From Wuchereria bancrofti (lineage: Eukaryota > Nematoda > Chromadorea > Rhabditida > Onchocercidae): DNA of 64,000 bases. The translations under genes were made by a program, and so were the position numbers. Each line of letters starts with the position of its first letter. The stretch's first letter is position 1. The stretch lies in NCBI GenBank assembly GCA_005281725.1, contig SSBO01000012.1:18022561-18086560 (forward strand), in the 5' to 3' direction. Below are positions 32,901 to 46,300 of this stretch, piece by piece. The notes beneath the pieces are model-generated. The model saw only the letters and a list, made by a program, of their open reading frames with translations. It did no database searches and was not told where the DNA came from.

Positions 32901-35900
32901 AATCATGCCCCAATGAATTACATACCACACTATTTCAATCATAAAACACCTTGGCGAGTAAAAATTAAAGTTTTTAACGAATTGTTCCTTTACAATTACC
33001 TAAATGTTGGGCTATCGTCGGAAATAAAATTACTAATTTTTGTTAATTTACTTATTAATAAGTATCTTCCGAACATAAACTAAAATCACTCATTTTAAAT
33101 GAACAGTTTAGAATCACATTTTCACTTTTCAAACAAAATATATTGGAAACTCGAGCTTTCTCTAATAAGAATCTTTCTCACTACTGAGTTACATTTCAAG
33201 GAAATTATCTAGTTTACCTAGCATCACAACACACAAACTATTTCTAGCTGTCACCCTCAGAAGTAATGAAGCATTCACTTAGAAATGATAGCGATCGATC
33301 ACTGTCATTTCGGAGGCATAGACGTATTGTCAACGTGTCGTCCCTTAATGCCAACTAATCATCCAAATCCTGTCAGGTTAAACAAATAAATAGCATAATT
33401 TTTGCTTACTGGATTTAGTTTTTCTAATGTATAGATCCCGAATATCTCGAAGTGATATGAGGCTTAATAAAAGCGAAAAAAATTTTTGTGACACAATAGT
33501 ATTAAAATAGTCGGCATGCAGAGCAACTGAAATGCTCTACTCTTATAGGCACGAATTAGTGATGTAAGCCGCTTAGAAAGCCATTACAACCGGGTCAACT
33601 AGCCACTTTTGCGGTTCCGGTCATCTGCCAAATATAGCCTGAAGATCGTTTTCTATTTCGCACATCACTTATATCACATTTATTACTGATATTTGAAAAA
33701 TTGCATTTTTCTTTTTCTTCTCTATAGAGTATTCGAAGTCGATTTCCATTATAGTAATATCTTTTCATGTCACAGTATTAGCGCATCATTTTAACTCCGT
33801 TACGGATTATATATTTAGATAACAAAAGTGTCACTTCCGGTAGTTATGTGGACACTTCTAGAGAAACTTTAACGTTTCCTTTTTCCTTGCATATTAGTTT
33901 TACACATTTATTTACTAATTTCCTGCATATTAGTTTTGCATATTTAGTAGAATTTATCATCAAAAATGTTATTAATAGCTAAGATATGGTCTTTGACTAG
34001 AGTAATATTCTGTCCTGACAATTTTACATCTGCAATTGATAATTAATACTAAAGCTGCATTAATTCTGAAATACTTCGGCACATTTCAATGATCTTTATG
34101 CCAAGAGACATTTAATGTTGTTCAGCAATTTTCAAAATTTTCAATTATTAAACCATTTCAATTATTTTAATAAACTTTAAAAGAAAAAAAATTTTTTAAG
34201 GCTAAGCTCATTTTATGTACGTTAAAGAATCGCTGCAAATAAATTGTGATCTTGCAGGGAGAGAAAAAGAAAAGTGCTACTGTTGTCAGCTTAATTAACT
34301 GCTAATTCTTTTCTGTCGAAAGAGCTACTGCTTTGATAACACCGTTATCACTGTTTTTCAATATAGTGGAAGAAATTAAAAAATAAAAAACAAAATAGTT
34401 ATGAAAGATTCTAATAAAAGGAAAAGGACGTTCTATGCTGCAACAATGTATTATGTTTAGCGGCTTTCTTTTAAAGTTTAAAGATCAGAGAATATCAGAA
34501 TTTTCAGGCTTTTTGGTGTGAAATGTGTGCGATGCGGTCTACCAGTTCGGTCTACAGATTATGTCTATCGAGTATTTGCTAGCATTTACCATCTCCACTG
34601 TTTTAAATGTTTTTGTTGTGGTCATTTGTTTAAAAAAGGTGACCACTACGTGCTAGTGGATGGACAAATCATTTGCAGACCTGACTACGAACATTTGTTG
34701 TGTCAACCACCGATATGTCAATCTCACTGTAAGTTCTTTACTTAATGTAAAATGGCCTGCTGTATCAGCAGAAACAGAGAGTACATAAGAATTCGCAGCT
34801 TCATTTGAAGAGAAATAATCTCGAAAGTCCGTGAAAATTGTCAAACGTTTAGAATGTTTTTAATAAAACGTTTGTTTCTATTACACAGAAAAAAAAGATG
34901 ATTTGTCAGCCTAAATTCACATGCTTTTGCTTTTGTGAATATTTCAAAGAGTTTCCTTCCCTTAATATAATCGAACTTCAATGATAGCATTGATTTAGCC
35001 GTTTATAAAAAAGCTTTTTTTTTTTTAATTTAAAATCAAATTGAATATTTTTCCTTGCTTTTGCTGATTTAGTTATTTCTATTTACTATGACTCAAAGTA
35101 AAAAGAAGTGCTATTGTTTTTACGATTATCTAAAGTAAATTTAGTATACTTCGATCAGAATGATTCGAATCGAAAGACACCGAAAAGGCCAAGAACGATC
35201 TTAAACACTCAACAGCGAAAAGCTTTCAAGTTAGCTTTCGAGAAGACGTCGAAACCATGTCGAAAGGTCGTAGCTCTACATTTGTTCAAAACAAAATTTT
35301 TTTCTAGAGTTTAGGGTTAAATTCAAGCTTTACACTCAATGTTTTAATTTAAGCAAAAGATAATGATGAAAAAAGAACAAAAATAGGAACAATATAGTTA
35401 AATGTATTCATCAAAAATATTAATTACAGGTACGTGAACAATTAGCAAAGGAAACAAATTTAAGCGTGCGAGTTGTCCAAGTTTGGTTTCAAAATCAACG
35501 TGCCAAAGTAAGCATTTAGATGGACAATTTTAACAAGTTATAATTGTATTTGCATCCTTCTTTTTTGCTCATATAATGTTCGAAAATAAAATTATTAATC
35601 GATTTATAAATTAATGACTTACTATCTGAAAATTGGAGACGCCAAAGTCGGAGCCCACTTCTGAAGCTGATTTGGATCGCTATTGAATTATTAGTTTTGA
35701 GAAAAACTAATAATCTTCAGATGAAGAAAATTCAACGGAAACAGGAAGTACCAGAAGCAAACGACACAGCTTGTTCAGAAATTGATATTAAATCCAATGA
35801 TGAATTAAAATCTAACTGCGATTCTGCTGACGGTAAATAAGTTTTAATTTCAACTACTAAATTAAATAATAGAGTCTTTCTAAAAAAATAAAATAGAATT

Positions 35901-36409
35901 TCAAAAGATTTATAAAAGTTAAATTTTGAAAAATATTACTGGAAAATGATTAAATTGCAACTTTGTTGCCTCAATACTTTTTTCTCTAATAGTTTTTTCC
36001 AAGTAATTTATATGAGATACATTTTCAAGTAAAACGCTATGATGTCACTTTCAATTATTGTCAAAGTTACTCTAACTTTTAACAAAGGTAAGGCGCTTAA
36101 AAATGAAGGTTAAAAATGAAGATTGTTTTTTTATGGAAACTTTCTGGGTATTCAAATGTCTATGATGTTACATTGTTAAAAATCCTAAAATTATTTTAAT
36201 GCATTTGTATTGTGCGTGGATTGAAAAGAACATCCAATTTTCGTTGTACTAATTAGTCACACGAAAAGAAAGAATGAATTGCAGAGTTGGATTCTGAAAA
36301 TGATGATATTGAGGTCGACGACGTAAGAAGTAGTGAGGAAAGAGGAAAAGAGTCGAGTAACCCGATCGCGCAACTATTCCATATGCATGCTACATACTTC
36401 CTAGCGTAA
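29926..36409 (+). CDS. lim-6: LIM-homeodomain transcription factor, LMX1/LIM-6 type
   Basis: Seven exons: 29926-30006, 30109-30227, 34508-34728, 35145-35266, 35430-35507, 35721-35832 and 36285-36409. They sum to 285 residues in phase. LIM1 (about residues 12-65) has [14 protein letters not shown] and CKED zinc ligands. LIM2 (about 73-125) has [14 protein letters not shown] and CRPD. The homeodomain (about 154-213) has [20 protein letters not shown] and [12 protein letters not shown], the LMX signature. The last residues, [16 protein letters not shown], mirror the LMX1 C-terminus (NPIDRLYSMQSSYFAS), which fixes the family. In C. elegans lim-6 acts in neuron and excretory/uterine cell fate; the same role here is inference. 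Exon 1 follows a TTTACAG acceptor by 14 bases, so the ATG at 29926 may be the trans-spliced start, although upstream coding exons are not excluded. Intron 2 is 4.3 kb. Confidence 0.93.
30228..34507. other. 4.3-kb intron 2 of the LIM-homeodomain gene
   Basis: The intron is far longer than any other in the window and splits LIM1 from LIM2. No nested gene was recognised: frames at 31091-31357 (minus) and 32572-32916 (plus) look like chance. Its size would suit enhancer elements, but no specific site is claimed. Confidence 0.6.
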
Positions 36410-37801
36410 TCTCTAGAGTGATCTATTACTTTATATTCCAAGCAGTGATATTTAAATATTAATTTGTCAGTGTTAGTATTAAGTCAAGTGCGAACAGCAA
36501 TGAAATAAAGATCGACAATTTGAGAAAAAAGAAAAAAAGGCAAGTGAATCGAATAGTTTGATTAAACCTTATTTCCAAGAAAAAATTAGGAGCAAAAGAG
36601 TTTGTAGCTAACAATTGAACACAATTCGAAAACCCTAAAAAAAAAAAGATTTGAAATAGAAAATGTAAAACTGTGCAGTTCTGCGTCTTCCCAATTTAAA
36701 ATATTTAAAGTACAGTGAAGTCTCTATCAAATTTTAAGCGTATGACGGTTTCATGAGGTTGCTGGTTACATGTACTTGAGAGGCAGAAGAATCCAAAGTT
36801 TGTTAACTTTCACTGATATGTGATCTTCAACGGCTTGATTTGCTGAGTACAGTCTGATTCAAGTAGCACAATGGCCTACAATTTCTTACTCATGCTGAAA
36901 TTCAATGAAAATGCTTCCAAGTAAATTAACATATTTATAGAAAACTTTAAATATTTATAAAAAAATATATTTATAAATAAAGAATGATAGTTTTATGTTT
37001 CATGGTTCATCCGTCTCTTTCCTTCACCTTTCCCAATCTTTTTTTTTCTCTTTTGTATTTTCCGAGTTACAAATACTATCAAGCAATTATGCAAATCCTG
37101 TTTCGCTTACGAATTGAATGCGATTGATTGATTATCACAGTTGGTCTGTTTATTACTGCTTGTCCATTTCAGTGGTCATTGACTATTGAAATTTCAGTGG
37201 CTATTGAAAAGACATCCTAGACTGGTTGATTTGGTAGTTGGTTAAGCATATCACCATGGTGACGTCTACTTTATCATCTCGTTCATTTCACAGTTGCTAT
37301 AATCCAAATATCATATGTAATAATGAAGTTCAAAATTTCATAATTTCAACCTTAGAATTAGGGAGTATTTCAAAAGTTCTTTTGAGTGAGCAGTGTTAGA
37401 ATTCCTTTTGCCAATTGTCGCCAACAAGTCTGATTTAATTAAGTACATAGAAATGAGTAAAGCGGAAAAAGCAAAAAATAGATTAAACTCAAAGACAGGA
37501 AAAATTTCCACTGTACATCTTTGTAAAAACTTCTAGCTGTTTTAATTGTCATCTTCTCTACTGCCTAAATTTCTATAAATTTTCCGCTTAATCAATGCTT
37601 CAACCAAATTGATTAAAATATTTTAAAATGATCGTTTCAAGCACTTTTTAATCTCAAACGAAAGTGTTTCACATTCTGTGCTACTTTTAATGAAATTAAT
37701 AAATTAATCTTTGTGCACTATCACATATATTCCCGTCGCTTCGTGTATTGTATTTTAAACTTTTTCCATTGTGAGAATAATTTTCAATTTCATATAGATG
37801 A
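36410..37801. other. Spacer between LIM-homeodomain gene and B9D1
   Basis: AT-rich with many stops in all frames. It should contain the 3' UTR of the first gene and the promoter of B9D1. Nothing else was recognised. Confidence 0.6.
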
Positions 37802-39862
37802 ATGAGTGCCAAACAACCGAAATTGTCAAATTTTATTGTGCTACTTAATGGACAAATCGATAGCGCCGAGGTTTCTTCATCTAATACTTATTTAATATAA
37901 AATAAAACATTACCACTGCACTATTCACTTATTTTTCTAGATTTATTGATTTAACATTTACAAATATTTCCGCACAATCTTTGATTTCTATCTCTTCTTC
38001 AATAAGAGGTGGGAAAGAAGACTCTGAATATCTTTACTTTTAAAATGATAATAAACTTTCGAATAATCAGAGGTTCTTAGATCTGCAGAATAAAAGTTTT
38101 TTTTAGGCCAGCTGGGATTGTATTCAAATTCTATTACTAACTGCAGTTGTAATTAGTGCAAATGTTTTATCAATTTTATCACTCATTTACTGGAATTTGA
38201 AGCTGTTTTTTTAACTCTCGAGTTACAATTGTAAATTGTAGTTTCTCTCCTTTGATAATTTTTACTGCAAATACTCATATGTATATGGTATTGACTGGAA
38301 ACAAGTTGGTGGTGTTCATGAAGGACTTAGTGCACGATGTGAACGTAAACGTTTCGGAAATGCTGAAATAACTATTGGTATGCCCATTGAAGCCACCTTT
38401 ACCTCAACCAGTCCATTTGGTTGTAAGTTTTTGCTTAGTTTATTTTAAAGTTTTATAAAATTTCAAATTCTTTATTTACTACCAAATTAGAATATAGGAC
38501 CTAAAGAGTAATTGCTTAAGACCATAAATTAGTAGCAAGAAACTTTTAGATTAACTACGATGATGATTATAATTCTTTTTTTTTCTCACAGTCTGAAATA
38601 TCTCAATTTGAATATTTTGATTTACGTGATGCTTCATAACAAGTTATAAAATGAATAGAATAAGTCAATTTTTGCAGCGCGCTTATTTTACTTTACATTA
38701 TATTTTGCATCCCTTTGCGTGATCGACCATGTTCAATCATTTACGTCTAAAGAAACGTTATCTATGAAGAAATAATAATTTATGCAGGGCCGCAAATTGT
38801 ACTCACTTGTTACGGGTCCGATTTCTTTGGCAATGATGTTGTTTGTGGCTATGGAGCTATACATATTCCAACTGTTCCGGGGAGGTAATATTTTTTGCTA
38901 GAATTCGATGTCCAGTATTTCATATTATGTGATGCTTCATAACAATTTTAATGAAGTGTTATGGTACTATCGTACTTTGCGCTTTCCTCACAGTTGAATC
39001 GATAGCTTTCCGGACCAATAACTTTTGAAAATACGACACCACATATCATAGTTCTGTTACATAAATGTTCTATTGGAAATTTCAAATTCCAGTCTCCGAA
39101 CATACAAACTTTAGATCAGTAAGGAGGATAATACTGTTTGTGCCGGAAGCTTCTACATTATTGCAACGTTTTATCGGATGGCTTACTGGGAAGAGAGCTG
39201 AATTTGTGGATTCGACAATCCCTGCAATGGCAGATAGCCGACAAGGTAAAAAATTTATAAAAAATTTTTGAAAGCAATGGTTAGTCCATAATGTTTCGAA
39301 AACTGGAAATTGTTCTGTCTGTTTTAATCTTCTGATCATTCTAAATGGTGATAAATTTGAAGTTACAAAAGTGAGGAGTCAAGGAATCATCACCGTAACC
39401 ATGGATATTGTACTCAAAGATATGAAGAAATATGGTTACGATGTGACACCATCATCATTATACAGGATTTCAGAATGTCCCCTGCCTGACTTCACGAAGA
39501 CATTTGATGAACAGGTTAATTCCATCCACAAAACAGTTAATGAAAATCAAATACTACTCAGTGTGATAATGCTAAGCCATTATTTTCTTATTAAAATTTA
39601 CTTTGTAATAACGTTGACAATCGACAATCCTTCTTTTTTTTTTCAGGTTCAAGTTCATCAAGAGAAAGAACTAAAAGACCCAGTTACTAAATCTAAAAAA
39701 ATCTCTGAGCCCGAAATTAAACCAGGACCATCAAATATCCCTCAATCAATGACGTCACGTGCCTCGACGCCGCCATCGACTCGACCACTTCCTATGCCAA
39801 GACAAACGACAGAAAAAAGTACGGACAGCACTGAAGAAACCAGACAGGGAATAACACCCTAA
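37802..39862 (+). CDS. mksr-1: B9 domain-containing protein 1 (MKSR-1 type), ciliary transition-zone protein
   Basis: B9D1 works with MKS1 and B9D2 in the transition-zone diffusion barrier of cilia; in nematodes ciliated cells are sensory neurons. Six exons (37802-37870, 38242-38422, 38788-38884, 39115-39245, 39363-39514 and 39647-39862) give 281 residues in phase. Motifs that match the human protein in order: FIVLLNGQIDSAE, YCKYSYVYGIDW, CYGSDFFGNDVVCGYGAIHI, FVPEASTLLQRFIGWLTGKR and VRSQGIITVTMDIVLKDMKK followed by YGYDV. The start is preceded by a CATATAG acceptor; an out-of-frame ATG four bases earlier reads only a short peptide. A tail of about 70 residues, rich in Ser, Pro, Thr and Lys, extends past the usual B9D1 end (about 204 residues). 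The exon 4 acceptor is CTTTAG at 39111-39114; the TTCCAG just upstream would put a stop in frame. Confidence 0.93.
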
Positions 39863-40393
39863 AATTACCTACGTATAACCACTCCAACGATAAATTCGGA
39901 GTTATGTTAATCAACTGCTATACTTAGCTGTTGCAACAAATCAAATTTATTTGGTACCCCATATCCCACACATACATGTTACCCATACATCGCAAAATTC
40001 CACTTCTTTTCCATAGTCTGTCAGCAAGCCTACTTCACTTTTCCAGTTCCAAGTTCATTAGGAAGGAAAATCTACAGGAAAACTAATTTGACTTCTAAAG
40101 CCTATCCCTCCTATATCTATAGAATATCCTAATATTCAAGTGCTTTGGTGAATCTATAAATTATACACACGATTAAAGCTGACATATGATACTCAACAAC
40201 TTCAGCGAAAGTTTCTACACTTATATGAAATCCACGCCTTACACACTATATTACATCTTACGGCCAACCTATAAGCTAAAAATGTCATTTGCGAGGCAAG
40301 AAAACAACAGAATTTATTGCAAAGATACTTAATAACAAGGAATCAATTATGTTTACAACTTTGCGTATCCAAATAAATGTATAATTTGCCGCC

Positions 40394-41657
40394 TCACTTC
40401 TCTACTACTTTCGACTCTTTTGTTTCCTTGCTAGCGACTGCTTCTTTCTCATTCTCCGAGATTTTGCGCAAAGCTTCTGCTCTTTTCATCACTAAACGTT
40501 GTTCACGTCGTTTTCTGGATTCTTTGTTCTTAGCACGGCGTGCTTCTGCTTGTTCCCTACAATCGTTAAATTACAATAAAACAGATTTCCTGAGCAAACA
40601 TTACTTATGCTTTCTGGAGCTCTTAAACTACTGAACTGGCCATTCTTTCAAAAACATCTCAACTTTATGGCACACTTAAGTTCTTTCACGTCACGTGGAG
40701 AAATAACACAAGACAAGAATCGCTTCGAAACACTTACGCCAATTGTTTGGAGCGTGCATTTTCAGTCTTCCTCTTGAAAATGAATTCCATTAAATTGCGC
40801 TTGTTTTTGAATGCATTACCCTTTGCTCGAAGGTAAAGGTCGTGATACCTGTAAACGTATATGGATAATATGGAGCAAATTAAGAAGAAAAAGTGTCATT
40901 TGTGACCTACATGCAAAATTTAATATAAATTAATGAAAAGGCTTCATAACTGACAAATGTTTGTCAATCTTCTTTGCTTCACGGTAACGCTTCAACAGGT
41001 GACGAAGAACGCGCATTCGACGGATCCACAAAATCTTTTCCGGCATACGTGCATTTTGTGTACCACGCCTCTTTCCGTGACCCATGTGACGACCCTATAA
41101 TAACACATAAATGAAAAAGAATGTTACAGAACAGAGTTTCGGCCAATCTCCTCTATGTTTGAATTTCCTAAGAGTGCTTAAAAAATGCAAACATGAGACG
41201 CATTAACAAACCTTTCTGCGAGCCTCCAGGTTTTTACGAGCACGATATCGTGAATGTACTGCAACTGGCTTACGAATTATCAAACCATCTTTGACAAGTC
41301 GTCTGATATTCTGTCGCGAATTGGCGTTAGAAATTTCATTGATTTCATTTGGATCTAACCACACTTTTTTCTTACCACACTTTAATACATCTGAGGCCAA
41401 TCTTTTCTGAAGCCGCAGGCCACTACAAAAAATGAACTACTTTGTTTCCAATCTTGTACAAACTAATGAAATGGAGTTAAAAAAACCAATGCTTCGACCT
41501 TCAATTCTTGTAATTTCTACGCACTAAAACTTGTTTTGTAACTACAATATTATAATGACCTATTGAATTCATCCTCCTACCCAACTAACGTCTTTTTAAA
41601 ACCTCAGATCAATTAAAGGAGTTTAGCCAATTAACGTAATGCTGCAACATACCTCAT
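40394..41657 (-). CDS. rpl-19: Large-subunit ribosomal protein eL19 (RPL19), copy B
   Basis: Same five-exon structure as copy A: 41653-41657, 41212-41422, 40955-41094, 40738-40848 and 40394-40556, giving 209 residues. All hallmark segments are present and no break was seen. Relative to copy A the protein has Ala for Val near the end ([10 protein letters not shown]), and the stop is TGA rather than TAG. Several third-position and intron differences separate the two, except in the identical tract from 41330 upstream. The 3' end faces the 3' end of B9D1 532 bases away. Having two functional copies of a dosage-sensitive ribosomal protein gene within 40 kb is unusual. Confidence 0.95.
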
Positions 41658-42023
41658 TATGACGGGCTTTTATACCGGTTGATGAAAACTAAATATCACA
41701 GTAGCCTAAAATAGGAGTGGATAACATATTATATACTGAAAGTGTTGCAGACAGCACATGATATGAAAAAACTGAAGAAACAAATGTCAAAAAAGAAATA
41801 ATTCAAAGTTGAAGAAATAATTTCCCACTTTCGATCATGGTGGAAATTGAGAGCAAAAACTTAGGAAGGTCTTCAGCGTTATTATAGATCCACTGCAAGT
41901 TAAGGTACCGGTGTAAGGAAGGTATGATAACTGCTTCAATAAAAACGAATGTCGAACTGGAATTCTTCATCGTTTATAATGGCAACTCTTTCTCAGCCTA
42001 ATTTACTTAACCCAAATGGTTAC
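41330..42023. repeat. 694-bp tract identical to 1970-2663 (copy B side)
   Basis: Covers part of RPL19 exon 2, intron 1, exon 1 and part of the shared upstream region. No mismatch was found on line-by-line comparison, whereas the exons and introns on the RPL19 side and the bases just beyond 42023 differ at many positions. A second identical block follows at 42067-42313. Confidence 0.85.
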
Positions 42024-43364
42024 CATTTTCAGTTAATCTGACGAAGACCCAATACTTATAACATGGCAGTGAGTTACGGTTCGATTCTGCACCTCACTCG
42101 AGCGCATTACACCACACAAAGTGAAGAGAACTCTACAAGCAACTCAAATCTCCCTATGACCGCAACGCACACCGCCACGCAAACACGTCCTGTTTGGGAC
42201 GAAGCAGTTCGCAATGGGACACAGTTTAGCTCCCTTAGGACGCGCCATACTCAAATTGGAGGAATTCAGTAAGGTGAGCAAGATAGACTGAGGGAAGCTG
42301 TGGCAAGTTATACCTTTAGCTTATAGCAGAACTCAAACCCTCAAGGTACGGAGACACTTTTACCTCGACTATTTATCACTATTTCCTAAACCTCAATCAA
42401 GTTTTGATGTGATGGTGAAGAATTGCAAATGTGCGTGCCATACGGCTACTTAATCTAATTTTTTTCGATGGTTGGCGTCAGTCCTTGTATTTGTTCGATT
42501 ACAGGAGTTTTATTAAAATTGTTGGGTCGAGGTGATTTCTTCCAATGAACCTTAACCTTACGTCTGTGTCTTAAAGGTGCGATCCATTAATTACAGAACT
42601 GCTTAACAGGTTGATAGGAATGGGGAGACTGAAATGAAGCAACAGTGTAGCACCGAATGCTGAACTGTCTCTTGTTTGTAACACTGATTAGCAAGGTTTG
42701 AAAATTCAAAATGTATGATGAATCCAGGGGATGATCTCGATGCCTCTTCTTTTTCTAAGGGAGAAGACGGAGGGAAAGAGAAAGAGAGATGTGCGATTGC
42801 GCACTCCTTCCTCTACCATCTGTTCCAATTGTTCATCTGAATGGGTGCATGAATTACTTATCTTACCCTGTTCTTATTATGTATGCTTTTTTCACTTGTC
42901 GCGTTCTTAGCTCCACTTGAGACTTGGTCTTGGTTCATTGTGAGAAACAAGAAAAAGAGTGAAGTTTGGGAATTGTTGCAATCTTTGGAATCATTTTCTC
43001 TTTTGCTAACTCTTTCGTCTTGTCATATATTTCAGAATTTATAGGGGAGAGGAGAGGATTAGTAAGAAATAAATAAGGATGAACGTGAAACAGACCTAGC
43101 GAGTCCACTCTATCTTTTATTTCAGACATATTATCTTAACGTGAGTTGTTCTACAAATGCATTTGGAATCACTGGGCATTTCTAGAAAACATTTCTCAGT
43201 TGTTAGACGGTTCTGTAAAGCTTGAAATAGATAGTTCCTTTGCTTAAGATTTCTTCCATCTCAATATATTTTTGCTGAACTACCAATATCGATTCCACTA
43301 GTATTCATCAAAGTCATTCTGTTGCTGTTTTTAGATGGAATTAATTGAATAATTGGTTTTCAGA
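41658..43364. promoter_or_regulatory. Shared upstream region of RPL19 and EMSY-like genes, copy B
   Basis: Counterpart of 2298-3972. It includes the two identical blocks and then about 1 kb of diverged sequence. Upstream of the EMSY-like start there is a TTTTTAG acceptor at about 43330 and a TTTTCAG directly before AATG at 43365. The second is absent in copy A, where it reads TTTTCAA. Confidence 0.5.
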
Positions 43365-46300
43365 ATGAAGCAACGTTCGTTCGCTTATACTTACTATTCA
43401 TCCGTTAAAATATGTTATTCTGTTCAGGATCGCTTGGGATTAAGAAATGCTGTGGTAATGGATCAGCAAAAATTTCCAATGTCTTCAGGGGTCAAGACAG
43501 CAACTAAGGAACAAGAAAAGAATGAAACTGTTACTGTGAATGAAAAACTTAGCAGAGATAGGGTTACAGTGAGGAATAATACTTATGATGAGGAAGACTG
43601 TAGTTATATGCTACGTGTACTCGGTGAGTTTTGATATATGATATTTATGATGACTTTGTTAGCATTCAAGCTTTCAGTGATTGATTGCAAATACAGTATC
43701 AAATTCATTGATGTGTTAGATTTCAGAGAAGGATGCTTTCTCGACGGTTGTTTCCGCTTTCCGTGCTCAAGGAATGCTGAATAGTTACAAAAGGGTTCTA
43801 CTCGAACATTTGAAAACAGCTTTATTGTATGTATTCATACTTAATCCAGCTTATTTATTAGTCTGTCTAATGCATAATTATTTCATGATACGGCTTAGCA
43901 TGAGATGGCATGTGTTTGTAGGGCTATGGTGCAAATACAATTTTTCTTTCCACGAATATTTGGTTAAGAAGTAATTTTATAGCATATCTGACGAGTCTTA
44001 TCACGCTGAAATACGGCAAGCAGCTAATGATGAAACGTTGACGAAAATAGCGCAAACGTATATCTTTTGATCTTCTGAATTTATCCATTTATTTGTAGAA
44101 TCAGTGAAGAATGCTCAGTTTTGTGCTTGTTGTCTTGTTTTCTATTGTGAGTGGAAGGGATTTAGTTAGAGTGTTTCTCAGTATTAAATCAAATTTATGG
44201 AGAAAAACCAGAAATTCTGTTGTGCGGAATTGTTTTTCTTGTAGTTTAAGTCCGTCGTATGATACATATGCGCAGTGGGGAATCGAAGGATTGGATCCGA
44301 TACCACATTATGGCGACGTGAGTTTTAAAACTAATGATTATGCGGTATAATTTCCTCTCGAGATACTTTGTTTTAACTTTAATTTATTTTCATGCTCACA
44401 GAAATCTGTCTTCTGAATATAAAATATTAGTCAAATATTGATTGCAGCACTTGTGATTAGTACCGTTCAGCTGGAAAAATTATCATTTGTCATTACTTAT
44501 TGTTTTGAGATTCCCATTCAAGAGGATATTGGTGATGACAGTAATGAAGACCAAAATGTTGCAAATGAATTATTGAGACTTGCAAAGGCACATAATGAAA
44601 AGTTGCTGGATGCAAATGCTGCATTACATGAAATGATTACATTGCCCAAAGCTCCTTACGGTAAGTTGTTACAATACCGGTTCATCCGTTTTGTGCTTTG
44701 TAAATATGTTAGATTATAAACACTGATTTCTCTGTTGTAAATTCGTTCACTTGAATTTTAGCATTTTTTATCATTTTCAGACTTCATTTATCCTTTTCGA
44801 AATGTAAGTGTTATTTGTTGTAGTCCCGGAAAGGCTGCGCTTATTGTTGCGTGAAACGGAGAACGATTATGAGGGACGTGTTGATATACTGCATTCTGGT
44901 GAATATGAGAGTAGTACACGAACTTCTCGCATAACGTCTGGTCTCATCAAATCTGAAACATTGGTTATTAAATTTCCATTTCATATGGGTCACTTAGAAC
45001 CTAAAACTTTTTGGTACTGAGTAGATGTAATTTATTTGATAACTTTTCGTCTATAGATGTAACCGACTATTTTTGCATTGTGTGCTACTTAAAAGAGACT
45101 CGGACTGTCTTTTATTATCTAGTGTTATTTGATTTTAGTAATTATAAGTATTTTACGGTGTCTTAAGTAATTTTCAAGGAATTTTTCCCAAGGTTTCGCT
45201 AATATTTTCGACTTAAAAACAGCTAAGATTCTCATTATTTTAAATTATTAATATATATAGTACGAGTTTTTAGCCGTTTGATGAAGCTCAACAGTTCAAA
45301 AAAATTACTCAGAATGCAGAAGAATTATATGTTGCTAATTCAAACCAAAAAACAACTCTTTACTATGACATGACGCCGTCAACAAGTACAGCACGTCCAA
45401 GTTCCCTTGAATTGACGACATCCTGCCCATCTTCAAGTTCCAGTTCAACCCCAGTTATTACTTCTGCTGATCAAGGCGTTCTTATATCGAAACTTGGTCT
45501 CCAAGGTTATTTTGTAGTAATTTTTTTTAGCATGATATATGTTTCGTTATTTTATTGTAGCTTATGGATTCTTTTTGTTCTCCGATTTTCATCCTTGTTG
45601 GTTCCTATGAGAATTCTATATCTACATTCTGCTAATAAAGGGAAATCGGTGCAAAAGAGCGCGTTGAATTTATTTCGATCCTTAACTCATGATTTTTTTC
45701 TTTTTAATTGAATATTTTCTCAAAGTTGGATAATATTAGTTGTTTGTTGCAGATGAGGAAGATTTCGATTCACAGATCACTGGAGAATATTTGAGACCAA
45801 AAAAACGGCGGGTAAGACAGGTGACATTCACTTTCTAATGCTTCATTACAAAGATAAAATAAAAATCCATTATCTTTATAGTTTTAAGATTCCTTTTCAA
45901 AAAAAAATGTTATTGGAAACTGAAAAGAGATAAAATCAGAGAAATGCATCAGGTGCAAATAATTTTTCTTTTTTTTGAATGGCAAGTGTTATAAATTCTA
46001 TTAACTGATGTAAAATTAAGAATTAATAAAGACAGAAAAAAGTAAGCATAACTCGGTCATAAAGCTATGTCTCAGAGAGTAGTGTGACTACGAATAGAAC
46101 TATTCGTAGATTTTATTCGCTTATATTCCTCTTTGTATTTTTTTTCATATTTCCCTCATTCTGGGATTTCATGTTCTTATAACTTTTACATCTTTCTGAT
46201 TTTTTCTTTTCTACAATAAGTTTGAAAATCTTTTTTTAGCGCGATTTATCTGCTACTTGTGCGAGGGTACTACCATTCAGGTTCCAGTCACCAGCTCCGG

